A stretch of 52,573 nt of DNA from Prosthecobacter sp. (GTDB lineage: Bacteria; Verrucomicrobiota; Verrucomicrobiia; Verrucomicrobiales; Verrucomicrobiaceae): assembly GCF_014879935.1 (NCBI RefSeq), contig NZ_JACSRD010000178.1, positions 1 through 52,573 of the forward strand, read 5' to 3'. Shown here one piece after another: positions 24,434 through 32,926 of the stretch. The notes under the pieces were generated by a model, which searched no databases, was not told where the DNA came from, and saw nothing but the letters and a program-made list of their open reading frames with translations. The number at the start of each line of letters is the position of its first letter. Positions within the stretch are counted from its first letter, which is position 1. The translations under genes were made by a program, and so were the position numbers.

Positions 24434-26071
24434 ATGCGCATCCTGTCGTTCCTCATCGTCCTGACCACGCTTTCCTCTGCCGCGGACAAGCCGCTGAACA
24501 TCCTCTTCTGCTTCGCCGACGACTGGGGTCGCTACGCCAGCATCTACGCGGAGCATGAGAAGTTCCCATCGCCAAACCAGGTCGTCAAAACCCCGAACAT
24601 CGACCGCATCGCCCGCGAGGGGGCGCTCTTCAGCCGTGCGTATGTGAATGCGCCCTCATGCACCCCCTGCCGCAGCGCCCTGCTGTCCGGCCGCTACTTC
24701 TTCAACACCGGCCGTGCCGCCATTCTGAATGGCGCCGTGTGGGATCCTGCCATCCCCAGTTTTCCGCTGCTCTTGAAGGATCAGGGCTACCACATTGGCA
24801 AGGCCTTCAAGGTCTGGAGCCCCGGCGATCCCGCCGACGCTCCTTACGGCGGCCAGAAGTACGCCTTCCAGCAGTCCGGCGGCCGCTGCAATCAGTTCTC
24901 CCAGAATGTGGACAAGCTCATGAAGGACGGCGTTCCTGTCGAGGACGCGAAGCAGCAGATCTATGCCGAGGTGCGCGGGAATTTCGATGCCTTTCTCAAG
25001 GCGCGGCCGAAAGGCACGCCGTTCTGCTTCTGGCACGGCCCCACCAATGTGCATCGCAAGTGGGTCAAAGGCAGCGGCGAGGCCCAGTGGGGCATCCAAC
25101 CGGACGATTTGAAGGGCAAGCTGCCGAAACACCTGCCGGACGTGGACGCCTTCCGCGAGGACTTCGGCAGCTACCTCGGCGAGATCCAGGCCTTCGACGC
25201 GCAGGTGGGCACGCTCATCAAACGACTCGAAGAAGAAGGCGAGTATGACAACACCGTCATCGTCATCAGCGGCGACCACGGCGCGCCCGGATTCCCCGGC
25301 GGCAAGTGCAACCTCTACGACTTCGGCGTCGGCGTCACCCTGGCCATCCGCTGGCCCGGACAGCCCGGCGGTCGCTACATTGCGGACTTCGTCAATCTCA
25401 TGGACCTCGCACCCACCTTCATGGAGATCGGCGGCGCCCCCATTCCGCCCGGCGTGAATGGCAAAAGCCTCGTCTCGCTCATGAAATCCGGCCAAAGCGG
25501 CCAGATCGAGAAGGAGCGCGACTACGTCATCACCGGCCGCGAGCGTCACGTCAGCAGCGCCCGCGAAGGCAACCTCCCCTACCCCCAGCGTGCACTACGG
25601 AAGGACGGCTTCCTCTACATCCACAACTTCAAACCGGAACGCATGCCCATGGGCGACTTCAAGACGCTGACCGACAGCTTCACGCCCAGCCAGGACGACC
25701 TCGAAAACGAGACCTATGTCGCCTTCCCGGACATGGATGCCTCGCCCGCGAAGGCCTGGCTCGTCCAGCATCGCAACGACTCGCAGTACAAGTGGCACTT
25801 CGACTACGCCTTCGCCAAACGGCCGCAGGAGGAGCTCTACGACCTCAGCAAAGACCCTGCGCAGACCATCAACGTCGCCGCCGAACCCGGCTACGCCGAG
25901 ATCAAGGCCCAGATGGCCGCCGAACTGATGGCCAAGCTCAAGGAAGTCGGCGACCCACGCGTCACCGCCGATCCCGTGCCCTTTGAAAGCGGCGTCTTCA
26001 CCCAGGACACCAAAACGAACGCCGCCAAGGGCAAAGGAAAAGGCAAGAAGGGCAAGGCCAAGGCGGAGTGA
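24434..26071 (+). CDS. Secreted sulfatase
   Basis: From ATG 24434 the product has 545 residues, with a signal peptide (MRILSFLIVLTTLSSAA). Metal-binding ADDWG (28-32) and the sulfatase signature CTPCRSALLSGR (76-87) are present; Cys76 would be oxidised to formylglycine. GDHGAPG (about 276) supplies further metal ligands. The C-terminus is a Lys/Gly-rich tail (KGKGKGKKGKAKAE). Sulfatases of this kind remove sulfate esters from algal or animal glycans, and their abundance is a hallmark of PVC bacteria. It is divergent from the efflux lipoprotein, with 116 bp between starts. Confidence 0.92.
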   Translation: MRILSFLIVLTTLSSAADKPLNILFCFADDWGRYASIYAEHEKFPSPNQVVKTPNIDRIAREGALFSRAYVNAPSCTPCRSALLSGRYFFNTGRAAILNGAVWDPAIPSFPLLLKDQGYHIGKAFKVWSPGDPADAPYGGQKYAFQQSGGRCNQFSQNVDKLMKDGVPVEDAKQQIYAEVRGNFDAFLKARPKGTPFCFWHGPTNVHRKWVKGSGEAQWGIQPDDLKGKLPKHLPDVDAFREDFGSYLGEIQAFDAQVGTLIKRLEEEGEYDNTVIVISGDHGAPGFPGGKCNLYDFGVGVTLAIRWPGQPGGRYIADFVNLMDLAPTFMEIGGAPIPPGVNGKSLVSLMKSGQSGQIEKERDYVITGRERHVSSAREGNLPYPQRALRKDGFLYIHNFKPERMPMGDFKTLTDSFTPSQDDLENETYVAFPDMDASPAKAWLVQHRNDSQYKWHFDYAFAKRPQEELYDLSKDPAQTINVAAEPGYAEIKAQMAAELMAKLKEVGDPRVTADPVPFESGVFTQDTKTNAAKGKGKGKKGKAKAE

Positions 26072-26392
26072 ACCGCAGCCCCGTCTGCCTGCGTCGCGTC
26101 CGTAGAATGGACGAGTGCGTCGGTAGGGACGTGCTTCACCCTTTGCAGTCAAAGGGGGCTCCACCGCAGGCGGCGGTGGCGAGGCACCGACGGCGCAGGA
26201 CGATCACTTTCCCCAGGCAACCCAGTCGGCACCCCACGTCCGGCAGCCACCAGGCGGGTTTGTCCGCGACCGGCTGCGGCTGCGCCCCGTCCCTGGTGCG
26301 ACATCTAGCATCCCCTGCGCAACCGGTGAATCTGAACGTCGCGGCCCCGACGACCGTTGAGCCCCCCACCTCGCGCCCATCTGCCACGACGC
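26072..26392. other. Gap with no gene between convergent genes
   Basis: This 321-bp stretch separates the sulfatase and the convergent dehydrogenase gene. It holds one imperfect hairpin near 26162-26180 (CCACCGC / GCGGTGG) with no U-run. No protein or RNA recognised. Confidence 0.45.
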
Positions 26393-29300
26393 CTATTTCC
26401 CGAGCAAGAAGGCGATCAGGTCGCTCATCTGCTCCTTGTTGATGGCTCCTTCGAGACCATCTGGCATCAGGGTGCGGTCGAGGCTTTTCATCTCCTTGAT
26501 CCCTGAACGTGAAATCGTCTCCTTCGCACCGCCCATCATGGCCAGCACCACGGAATCGGGCGTCTCACTTTGGATGAGGCCGGACAAGGTGCGGCCATCC
26601 TTCGTTTCGATGGTATAGGCGCTCCAGCGGGCTTCGAACATGCGGTTCGGGTCCAAAATGTCGCTGAGGAGGGCTTCGGGGGGCTTCACCTTCACGTCGG
26701 AGAGCGGCGGGCCGACATCGACGCCGAGCTGGCCGTGCTTGTGGCAGGTGATGCAGATGGTGGCGAAGACTTGCTGGCCTCTTTTGGCGTCGCCGGGCTT
26801 TTTGGCGGCGTCGAGGTAGCTGGTGACGACTTTGGCGCGGTCGCTGTTGGCCTCGCCGAAGAGCTTTTTGGCGAGTTCGGCCATTTCGCCTTTGCCGCGC
26901 TGGTAAGCCCAGCGTTTTTCGACATCGACCCACGCAGGCGGGAACTCGCCTTTGTCCATGCGCTTGAAGAGTTCGAGCGCGGTGGTGGCGTTGGCGGTGA
27001 GGATGGTCACGAGGTCGCGTTTGAGGCCGGGACCGGCTTTGGGCAGCAGTTCGTAAATGAGCGGCGAGGTGCTGGTGGCGCTGAACTTCTTCAACAGGGC
27101 CACGGTGGCCGCGGTGAGCTCCAGCGGCTGCGTGGTGGTGAGCAGGTTCTTCACCACGGGCTCGACGGAGGCCCATTTCCGCGAGGCAAGCAGCGGCAGC
27201 ACGGCGAGGCGTTGATCGAGCGGTGCCTTGGCATCGGCGATGATGGTGTCGATCTTCGTTTGAAGCGCGGCGATTTCCTTGGCGGCGTCTTCGTGGCCTT
27301 TCGGGAGCTTGGCGAGACCTTGCAGCAAAGCGGGTTTCCACCAAAGGAGTTCGCCGGGTTGTTTTTGGAGAAGCGTGAGCAGCGACTTGATGTCGCTGGC
27401 CTCGCTATCGGCGAGCGAACCGGCGGCGAAGGTGCGGATGGTGCCGCTCTTGGTGGCAGAGAAGTGGCTGAAGAAGCCATCGCCGAGCTGGCTGAGGATG
27501 CGGCCCATGTTCTTTGCGGAGACGCTGGCAACCATTTTGGCCATCCACGGGTCTTCGCCGTGTTTCGTGAGGATGGCGGCGAGTTCGGCGGTGTCGGTGA
27601 TCGTTGGGATTTTGAGGAACAGGGCGCGTTCGGGATGCTCTGCGGGCAGGGGGCTTGAGAAAGTAGTGATGGGCTTTAGCCCGTCAGAGCTGGCGGTGGC
27701 GGTCACGGGCTGAAGCCCATGACTACTTTTTCCTTTCGGCACCACACGCCAGATGCGGCCGTGGTTTTCGCCCTGGCGCATGTCGTGAGTTTTGACGAAT
27801 TCCTCGGGGAAGAAGCGGGCGTGGTCGATCCAGCGGCGGTAGATGTCGCAGATGTAGATCGCGCCGTCGGGGCCGGTGGTGAAGTTCACGGGGCGGCACC
27901 ATTCGTCGCTGCTGCGGAAGAATTCGGTGCGATCACCGATACGGGTGGCTTTGAGCGAGGCACCGTTTGGTTCAACTTTATAGCGGGTGACAAGCTGGCC
28001 GGTGGGATCGGGCACGAAGACGTTGTTGCGCAATTCGGGCATCAAACTGCCACGATAGACACCCAGGCCGGAACAAGCGGTGTTTGTGCCGGCGTGGGCG
28101 TCTGCCGTGGTGTGCGTGATCTGCAGCGGATACACGCGCGTCTCCGCGCCGGGTGTGGCGATGTCCTCATGGACCTGCGTGATGCCGGCATGCGGATTCC
28201 GCAGCATGGCCTCGTAGGGCATGACGGTGAACATGAGCGGGTTACGGTTCGAACAGTAGAAATGGTGGCCGTAGTCGTCGAAAGCGCCGCCGTATTGGCC
28301 GCGACCGCCGGTGGGCGTGATCTCGCCGGTCTTGGGGTTCCATTTGAAGTTCGAGCCGGGGACGCCGACGACCTTCGTGGGGGCATCTGCGGGATATATC
28401 TCGCGGGCATCGAGGCCGTTGTTGAAGTGAACGCAGCCGTCGGGACCCCAGCGTGGCGCACTGACTTGGAGCTGGCTGTGCTTGGGATTGAAGCCGCGGA
28501 TGAGGGGCTTGATGAGGTCGGCCTTGTTGTCACCGTCGGTGTCTTTGAGGAAGAGAATCTGGCTGCGGGTGGTGGCGATGAGGCCGCCGTCGTAAGGTAG
28601 GAGACCCTGCACGTTGTCCATGTGGTCGGCAAAGGTCACGGCCTTGTCCATGCGGCCGTCGCCGTTGTCGTCGGTGAGCAGTTGAATGCGTGAAAGCCAC
28701 GGATCGCCGGGATTCGGCGGGCCGAGCGGGTAATCGCGCATGTCGGCGACGAACATGCGGCCTTTTTCATCCCACGTGGCCTCGACGGGATCGAGCACGA
28801 GCGGTTCGGCGGCGACGAGTTGCACCTCATACGGGCCGTCGAGCTGGATGCGCTTCATGCTTTCTTCGGGCGAAAGGGCCTCGCTTTGACCATCGCGCAC
28901 CGCGCCGATGTCGCTACCGCCGCTGGCCTGGATGGCGGACCATTTCTCTTTGAACTCGCCGAGCGGATAGAGCTCGTAGCGACGCACGATCATCTCCGCG
29001 CCCTCGGTTTGAAGGAGGATTTTGCCTTCGCTCGGTTTGCAATCGAAGGCCTCGTTCACCATCGCGCCGTTGACGAAGTATTGCAGCGTGTCGCCCTTGG
29101 CGATGACTTCGAGGCGGTTCCACTCGCCGCTGGGGCTTTCGACATCGTTTTTGCCACGGAAGCCGACGGTGTCGCTCCAGTCCTCGTCGCGGCCACGCCA
29201 GTTGATGCGGCCTTTGGTCACGGTCTGGCGCGGCTTGCCCTTCTTCCAAATCTTCTCCTTGTCGCGGTCGAGCGCGAACTCGGCGGAGAGCGAAGTCGTG

Positions 29301-29755
29301 AGCTCCGTGCCGTCCGCGAGCTTCGGCGAGAGCACGAGGATGTCACCCACGCCGCCTTCGATGATCTGCGCCTCGATGCTGGCCATCCAGGTGTCGCCGT
29401 AGGCGCCGTGCGGCCCGTAGGCGTGGAGGAGGATGCCGTTGTCCTTCGCGGCCTTCTCACGCTTGCCCCAGGTCTTCGTGCCCCATTTGAATTCGATGAC
29501 GAGGTGGTAGTCGCGGAAGTTGTCCTTCGTGGCGACGTAGCCGTAGCCACGGCCGGAGATGTTGAAGGCGCCGTCTTTGGCAAAGGTCCAGATGTCCTTC
29601 GGATCATCGTGGAAGTCAGCCTTCGGATTGACGTGGTATTCCACGTTGCCGGATTTGATGACTTCGAGGAGATCGAGCTTCTTCGTGACCGGCTGGGCGG
29701 AAACGACAAACGGGACGGCGATGAGGAATGCGAGGATGGAGCGCATGGCTTGCAT
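26393..29755 (-). CDS. DUF1080 / PVC membrane-bound dehydrogenase / cytochrome c fusion
   Basis: The product has 1120 residues. After a signal peptide, residues about 25-275 form a DUF1080-like sandwich (YHLVIEFKWGTK, DNGILLHAYG). Residues about 300-690 match the TIGR02604-type dehydrogenase propeller (ATWDEKGRMFVADMRDYP, LTDDNGDGRMD, GPDGAIYICDIYRRW). A helical HEAT-like region follows, and the C-terminus is a TIGR02603-type haem domain with CITCH near residue 1003. Such proteins probably oxidise sugars in the periplasm and pass electrons to their own haem. Residues 676-699 are encoded by an in-frame 70-bp palindrome (27660-27729). The first ATG is used; 29746 is also possible. Confidence 0.88.
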   Translation of the reverse strand: MQAMRSILAFLIAVPFVVSAQPVTKKLDLLEVIKSGNVEYHVNPKADFHDDPKDIWTFAKDGAFNISGRGYGYVATKDNFRDYHLVIEFKWGTKTWGKREKAAKDNGILLHAYGPHGAYGDTWMASIEAQIIEGGVGDILVLSPKLADGTELTTSLSAEFALDRDKEKIWKKGKPRQTVTKGRINWRGRDEDWSDTVGFRGKNDVESPSGEWNRLEVIAKGDTLQYFVNGAMVNEAFDCKPSEGKILLQTEGAEMIVRRYELYPLGEFKEKWSAIQASGGSDIGAVRDGQSEALSPEESMKRIQLDGPYEVQLVAAEPLVLDPVEATWDEKGRMFVADMRDYPLGPPNPGDPWLSRIQLLTDDNGDGRMDKAVTFADHMDNVQGLLPYDGGLIATTRSQILFLKDTDGDNKADLIKPLIRGFNPKHSQLQVSAPRWGPDGCVHFNNGLDAREIYPADAPTKVVGVPGSNFKWNPKTGEITPTGGRGQYGGAFDDYGHHFYCSNRNPLMFTVMPYEAMLRNPHAGITQVHEDIATPGAETRVYPLQITHTTADAHAGTNTACSGLGVYRGSLMPELRNNVFVPDPTGQLVTRYKVEPNGASLKATRIGDRTEFFRSSDEWCRPVNFTTGPDGAIYICDIYRRWIDHARFFPEEFVKTHDMRQGENHGRIWRVVPKGKSSHGLQPVTATASSDGLKPITTFSSPLPAEHPERALFLKIPTITDTAELAAILTKHGEDPWMAKMVASVSAKNMGRILSQLGDGFFSHFSATKSGTIRTFAAGSLADSEASDIKSLLTLLQKQPGELLWWKPALLQGLAKLPKGHEDAAKEIAALQTKIDTIIADAKAPLDQRLAVLPLLASRKWASVEPVVKNLLTTTQPLELTAATVALLKKFSATSTSPLIYELLPKAGPGLKRDLVTILTANATTALELFKRMDKGEFPPAWVDVEKRWAYQRGKGEMAELAKKLFGEANSDRAKVVTSYLDAAKKPGDAKRGQQVFATICITCHKHGQLGVDVGPPLSDVKVKPPEALLSDILDPNRMFEARWSAYTIETKDGRTLSGLIQSETPDSVVLAMMGGAKETISRSGIKEMKSLDRTLMPDGLEGAINKEQMSDLIAFLLGK
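27660..27729. repeat. 70-bp palindromic element inserted in frame within a coding region
   Basis: Arms 27660-27684 and 27705-27729 match as inverted repeats at 23 of 25 positions around a 20-bp centre. Each arm itself holds a GGGCTT(T/C)AGCCC mini-palindrome. It lies inside the dehydrogenase fusion and adds a Ser/Thr-rich linker (GKSSHGLQPVTA...) without a frameshift or stop. Confidence 0.85.
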
Positions 29756-29821
29756 ACGAAGGGTACGGCCGCCGCTTTGCCGAGCCAGACTCGAATGCGC
29801 CCAATCTTGGTGCTTTTGTGC

Positions 29822-31744
29822 TTACGAGAGCTTGTTGCGGAAGTCCTCGTAGCCAAAGCGACGCACAACGCGGTATTCCTTTTTCTCCGCGTCGTAGATG
29901 GCAATGTCGGGATGCGGCACGCCATTGAAGGTGGTCGTCTTCACCATCGTGTAGTGCGCCATGTCGGCAAAGACGAGGCGCTGACCGACCCGCAGCGGCT
30001 CTGGAAAAGAGAAGCCCTCGATCACATCGCCCGCGAGGCACGTCGGTCCGCCGAGACGATACTCATGCGCGAACTCGCCCGACTTGCCGGCACCGAAGAC
30101 ATGCGGCCGGTAGGGCATTTCCAGGCAGTCCGGCATGTGGGCGGTGATGGAGATGTCGAGGATCGCGGTGGGCAGAACTTCGCCGCCGTCGTCGTGTTCT
30201 TCGCCCTCCGCGATCAAGTCTTCGGCGGCCACGCCAAGGATGTGGATGTCGATGGGAAAGAGGTTTCCTTTGTCATCACGCAGAACATTGGCCGGACGTG
30301 CGTCCACGATGCTGATGCCGTCGATTTCGCGAACGAAGCTGTTTTCCCGTTTGCGAATGAACCCTTGGCCGCTGAACCAGGCCTCGATCTGCTCCGGTGT
30401 GGCCTCCGCACCGACCACAAATGGCTGGCTGGTGATGAACGTGACGCCGTCCGGTTCCTGAAGCACACCTTCAAAGCACCATTCGAAGCCCAGCAACGCG
30501 TCGTAGGCCAGAAGGTTCTCCAAATAGGCCAGAGCCTCACCACGAGCGCCAAAATTGGGCGGGGTCGTGAGTTTGAGCACCCGTCCGGCTTTCTCATCCA
30601 GCAGGACCTCATGCTCGGCACCGCCTTCCAGCTCACCAAACGCCGCTGTCCGCGTCTCGAAGACGGAAGGTGAGATCAGGCATCCGCTGGTTTTCGCCCA
30701 CGCAAGAATCGATTCGGTCTCGGCACGGAGCCGTTCCGCCGCATCTGCGCGATCAGCTCCTCGCGCGTCATTTTGGAGGCGGCGATGGAGTTCTCGCGCA
30801 AGGCGTCCTGCATCGCCTGGCGTGCGATAGGGGAAAGAATCGGAGCTGCTTTGGGCATGAGTGAGTGTGGTTTCGGGTTTGGAAATGGCAACTGCGGTTT
30901 TGCGCGCGCCGACGATGTCCTGCACTTCGGTGATCAGATAACCGGTGTTCAGGCCCGCAGCCTCGCCAGGCTCGATGTAAACCTCCTTGCCCCACCTTTC
31001 GCGGAAGGTGCGGAGGACGCGCACGAGGCGTTCCACGTCGTAATCGTTGCGCGTGATGTGATGACCGCCGCCCATGTTCACCCACTGCACCTGCTCGATG
31101 AGGCGGGGAAACTTCGCCTCGACGGCGGCGACGGTGCGCTCCAGCACATCGGCGTCCTGCTCGCACAAGGCGTGGAAATGCAGGCCTTCGATGCCGCTCC
31201 AGTCCTCGCCTTCGAGCGAATCGGCACGAATGCCGAGACGGCAACCGGGTGAGCAGGGATCGTAGAGCGACACCTCGACCTCAGAATGCTCCGGATTCAC
31301 GCGGATGCCGGGGCTTGGCGCATGACCGGTGGCGGCCTTCGCGGCATCGATCATCGGTTTGTGCTTCCGGAACTGAGCGAGCGAATTGAAACTGAGGTGA
31401 TGCGCGATGGGGATGATCGCCCGCATCTCGGCTTCTTTGAAGGAAGGCGCATAGACATGCACTTCCTTGCCGAACTCCTGCGCCAGCAGCGCTTCGTGCA
31501 ATCCGCTCGCGCAACAGCCGCTCAGATACTCGCGCATGATCGGAAACACGCTGAACATCGAGAAGCCCTTCAGCGCCAGCAGCACCTTCGCGCCGGATTC
31601 ACGCTGCACGGCGGCCAGTTTCTCCATGTTTTTGCGCAGCAGGCTCGTGTCCACCACGTAGGCGGGCGTTTCGATGGCGTTGATGTCGAAAGCCGGGAAC
31701 GGCTGCTCGTAAACGTGCGGAGGCGTGAAGTCGGTGAAGGCCAT
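29822..31744 (-). CDS. nspC: Carboxynorspermidine decarboxylase carrying a 241-residue insert
   Basis: From ATG 31744 the frame encodes 640 residues; NspC enzymes have about 380-400. Residues 1-286 and 528-640 join into a normal NspC of 399 residues: TPAYVVDTSLLRKN, PLP lysine Lys59 in LALKGFS, VNMGGGHH, YIEPGEAA, then CLAGD and YTMVKTTTFNG. Residues 287-527 (30164-30886) are foreign and kinase-like. NspC makes norspermidine (or spermidine) from the carboxy form, using PLP. The inserted point falls between the propeller-free TAVA and ILDISITAH segments of the C-terminal barrel, so activity is doubtful unless the insert folds out as a domain. It starts 22 bp after the sugar-kinase stop. NspC identity is firm; whether the fusion is active is unknown. 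Confidence 0.82.
   Translation of the reverse strand: MAFTDFTPPHVYEQPFPAFDINAIETPAYVVDTSLLRKNMEKLAAVQRESGAKVLLALKGFSMFSVFPIMREYLSGCCASGLHEALLAQEFGKEVHVYAPSFKEAEMRAIIPIAHHLSFNSLAQFRKHKPMIDAAKAATGHAPSPGIRVNPEHSEVEVSLYDPCSPGCRLGIRADSLEGEDWSGIEGLHFHALCEQDADVLERTVAAVEAKFPRLIEQVQWVNMGGGHHITRNDYDVERLVRVLRTFRERWGKEVYIEPGEAAGLNTGYLITEVQDIVGARKTAVAISKPETTLTHAQSSSDSFPYRTPGDAGRLARELHRRLQNDARGADRADAAERLRAETESILAWAKTSGCLISPSVFETRTAAFGELEGGAEHEVLLDEKAGRVLKLTTPPNFGARGEALAYLENLLAYDALLGFEWCFEGVLQEPDGVTFITSQPFVVGAEATPEQIEAWFSGQGFIRKRENSFVREIDGISIVDARPANVLRDDKGNLFPIDIHILGVAAEDLIAEGEEHDDGGEVLPTAILDISITAHMPDCLEMPYRPHVFGAGKSGEFAHEYRLGGPTCLAGDVIEGFSFPEPLRVGQRLVFADMAHYTMVKTTTFNGVPHPDIAIYDAEKKEYRVVRRFGYEDFRNKLS
30164..30886 (-). 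mobile_element. 723-bp insert encoding a polyvalent-protein-type kinase-like domain
   Basis: In the nspC frame the segment encodes RAETESILAWAKTSG, then GGAEHEVLLDE, RVLKLTTPPNFG, VTFITSQPFVVG and DARPANVLRDDKGNLFPIDIH. This order (GGxEH, a lysine strand, the TSQPF strand, D..P.N..., then PID) resembles the small kinase-like domain known from polyvalent proteins of phages and plasmids (PF18762 as I recall). The segment is an exact in-frame interruption of nspC. No terminal inverted repeats or transposase are evident, so the mode of entry is unknown. Confidence 0.65.
30676..30858 (-). pseudogene. Frameshifted N-terminus of the inserted kinase-like gene
   Basis: In another frame, ATG 30858 opens a 60-codon frame with MPKAAPILSPIARQAM and TREELIAQMRR. 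This looks like the helical N-terminus that normally precedes RAETESILAW in stand-alone members of this family. The two frames meet at a GCGGCGGAAC run near 30740. Restoring one G would join them, giving a free-standing gene of about 230 codons up to the nspC junction. The frame break is inferred from family memory. Confidence 0.55.
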
Positions 31745-31766
31745 TTCGGTCAGAACCAATGTGGGA

Positions 31767-32843
31767 TTAGCGCTGCACCTTTGCGTCACCGCCTTCGGCG
31801 AGCTTCTGCACTTCGACAAACGTCGCCATGCTGGTGTCGCCTGGAGTCGTCATGGCCAGTGCGCCGTGGGCGGCACCGTAATCAACGGCTCTTTGCGCGT
31901 CGTTTTCGACCAGCAGGCCGTGAATCAGGCCCGCAACGAAGCTGTCCCCTGCCCCGATGCGGTCGAGAATGTCGAAACGCGGATAATTCCGACTGCGATG
32001 GAACTGGCCACGATGCCAGCACAGCGCCCCCCAGTCGTTGATGCTGGCGGTGTGCACGCGGCGCAACGTGGCAGCGATGGTGTGCAGGTTCGGATACTCA
32101 CCCGCGAGCTTTTCCATCATGGGACGCAGTTTGGCGTCCTCCGCGGCGAAGATGTCGCTGGGATCACTCGGAACAGCCGATGCGGAAGGCGGATCGTCGC
32201 TCAAGACGCCGATCATGACGTTCACATAAGGCGCGAGACGGCGGTTCAGCGCCTGGGCCGCAGGGAAACCACCGCGCTCCTGCCACAGCGACGGACGGTA
32301 GTTCAAATCATAGCTCACTGTCACGCCGTGCTTCTTTGCCTCCTCACAGGCCTGGATCGTGACCTCGGCCGTGGATTCGGAAAGCCCCGCGAAGATGCCG
32401 CCGGTGTGCAGCCATTTACAGCCGAGTCTGCCGAACAGATGATCGAAATCGAAATCGCCTGGCTTGATCTGCGATGCCGCGCTGTTGCCACGATCCACGC
32501 TACCCTTGGCACCACGCACGCCGAAACCACGCTCGGTAAAGTTGATCGGATTGCGCACACGCTTGCCCATGCCGTCGTAGGGCACCCATTTGACCAACGA
32601 GGTGTCCACGCCGCCTTGAAGGATGAGATCCTCGATGAGACGACCGATTTCGTTGTCGGCAAACGCCGTCAGAATGCCGCTGCGCAATCCAAAGCAACGA
32701 CGAGCACCACGGGCCACGTTATATTCGCCACCACCTTCCCAGGCCGTGAATTGACGCGATGTGCGCACGCGTCCTTCGCCGGGATCGAGGCGCAGGAGGA
32801 CTTCACCGAGGGACAGCAGATCGTAGGCAGGTTGGGCAGGCAT
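31767..32843 (-). CDS. PfkB-family sugar kinase (2-keto-3-deoxygluconate kinase-like)
   Basis: The product has 358 residues. The PfkB fold is shown by LLSLGEVLLRLDPGEG at the start, GGGEYNVARGARR (about 37-49), and the anion-hole signature DRIGAGDSFVAGLIHG (about 290-305) with the catalytic Asp. The N-terminal pattern and VSYDLNYRPSLW (about 172) are typical of KDG kinases in Verrucomicrobiota, which phosphorylate 2-keto-3-deoxygluconate from uronic-acid breakdown. Fructokinase is an alternative. It lies just upstream of nspC and is divergent from the serine hydrolase at 32927. Confidence 0.82.
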   Translation of the reverse strand: MPAQPAYDLLSLGEVLLRLDPGEGRVRTSRQFTAWEGGGEYNVARGARRCFGLRSGILTAFADNEIGRLIEDLILQGGVDTSLVKWVPYDGMGKRVRNPINFTERGFGVRGAKGSVDRGNSAASQIKPGDFDFDHLFGRLGCKWLHTGGIFAGLSESTAEVTIQACEEAKKHGVTVSYDLNYRPSLWQERGGFPAAQALNRRLAPYVNVMIGVLSDDPPSASAVPSDPSDIFAAEDAKLRPMMEKLAGEYPNLHTIAATLRRVHTASINDWGALCWHRGQFHRSRNYPRFDILDRIGAGDSFVAGLIHGLLVENDAQRAVDYGAAHGALAMTTPGDTSMATFVEVQKLAEGGDAKVQR

Positions 32844-32926
32844 GGGGCCGCCAGATATGGCGTGTCATGCGAGAATCTCCAGCAGCAATTCACTCCGCGC
32901 TGGCGTTTGCCTCAGCGAACAATCCC

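Noticed and set aside
28820..30673. 617-codon open frame on the plus strand
   Set aside because: Antisense to the dehydrogenase fusion and nspC; the protein has no recognisable family.
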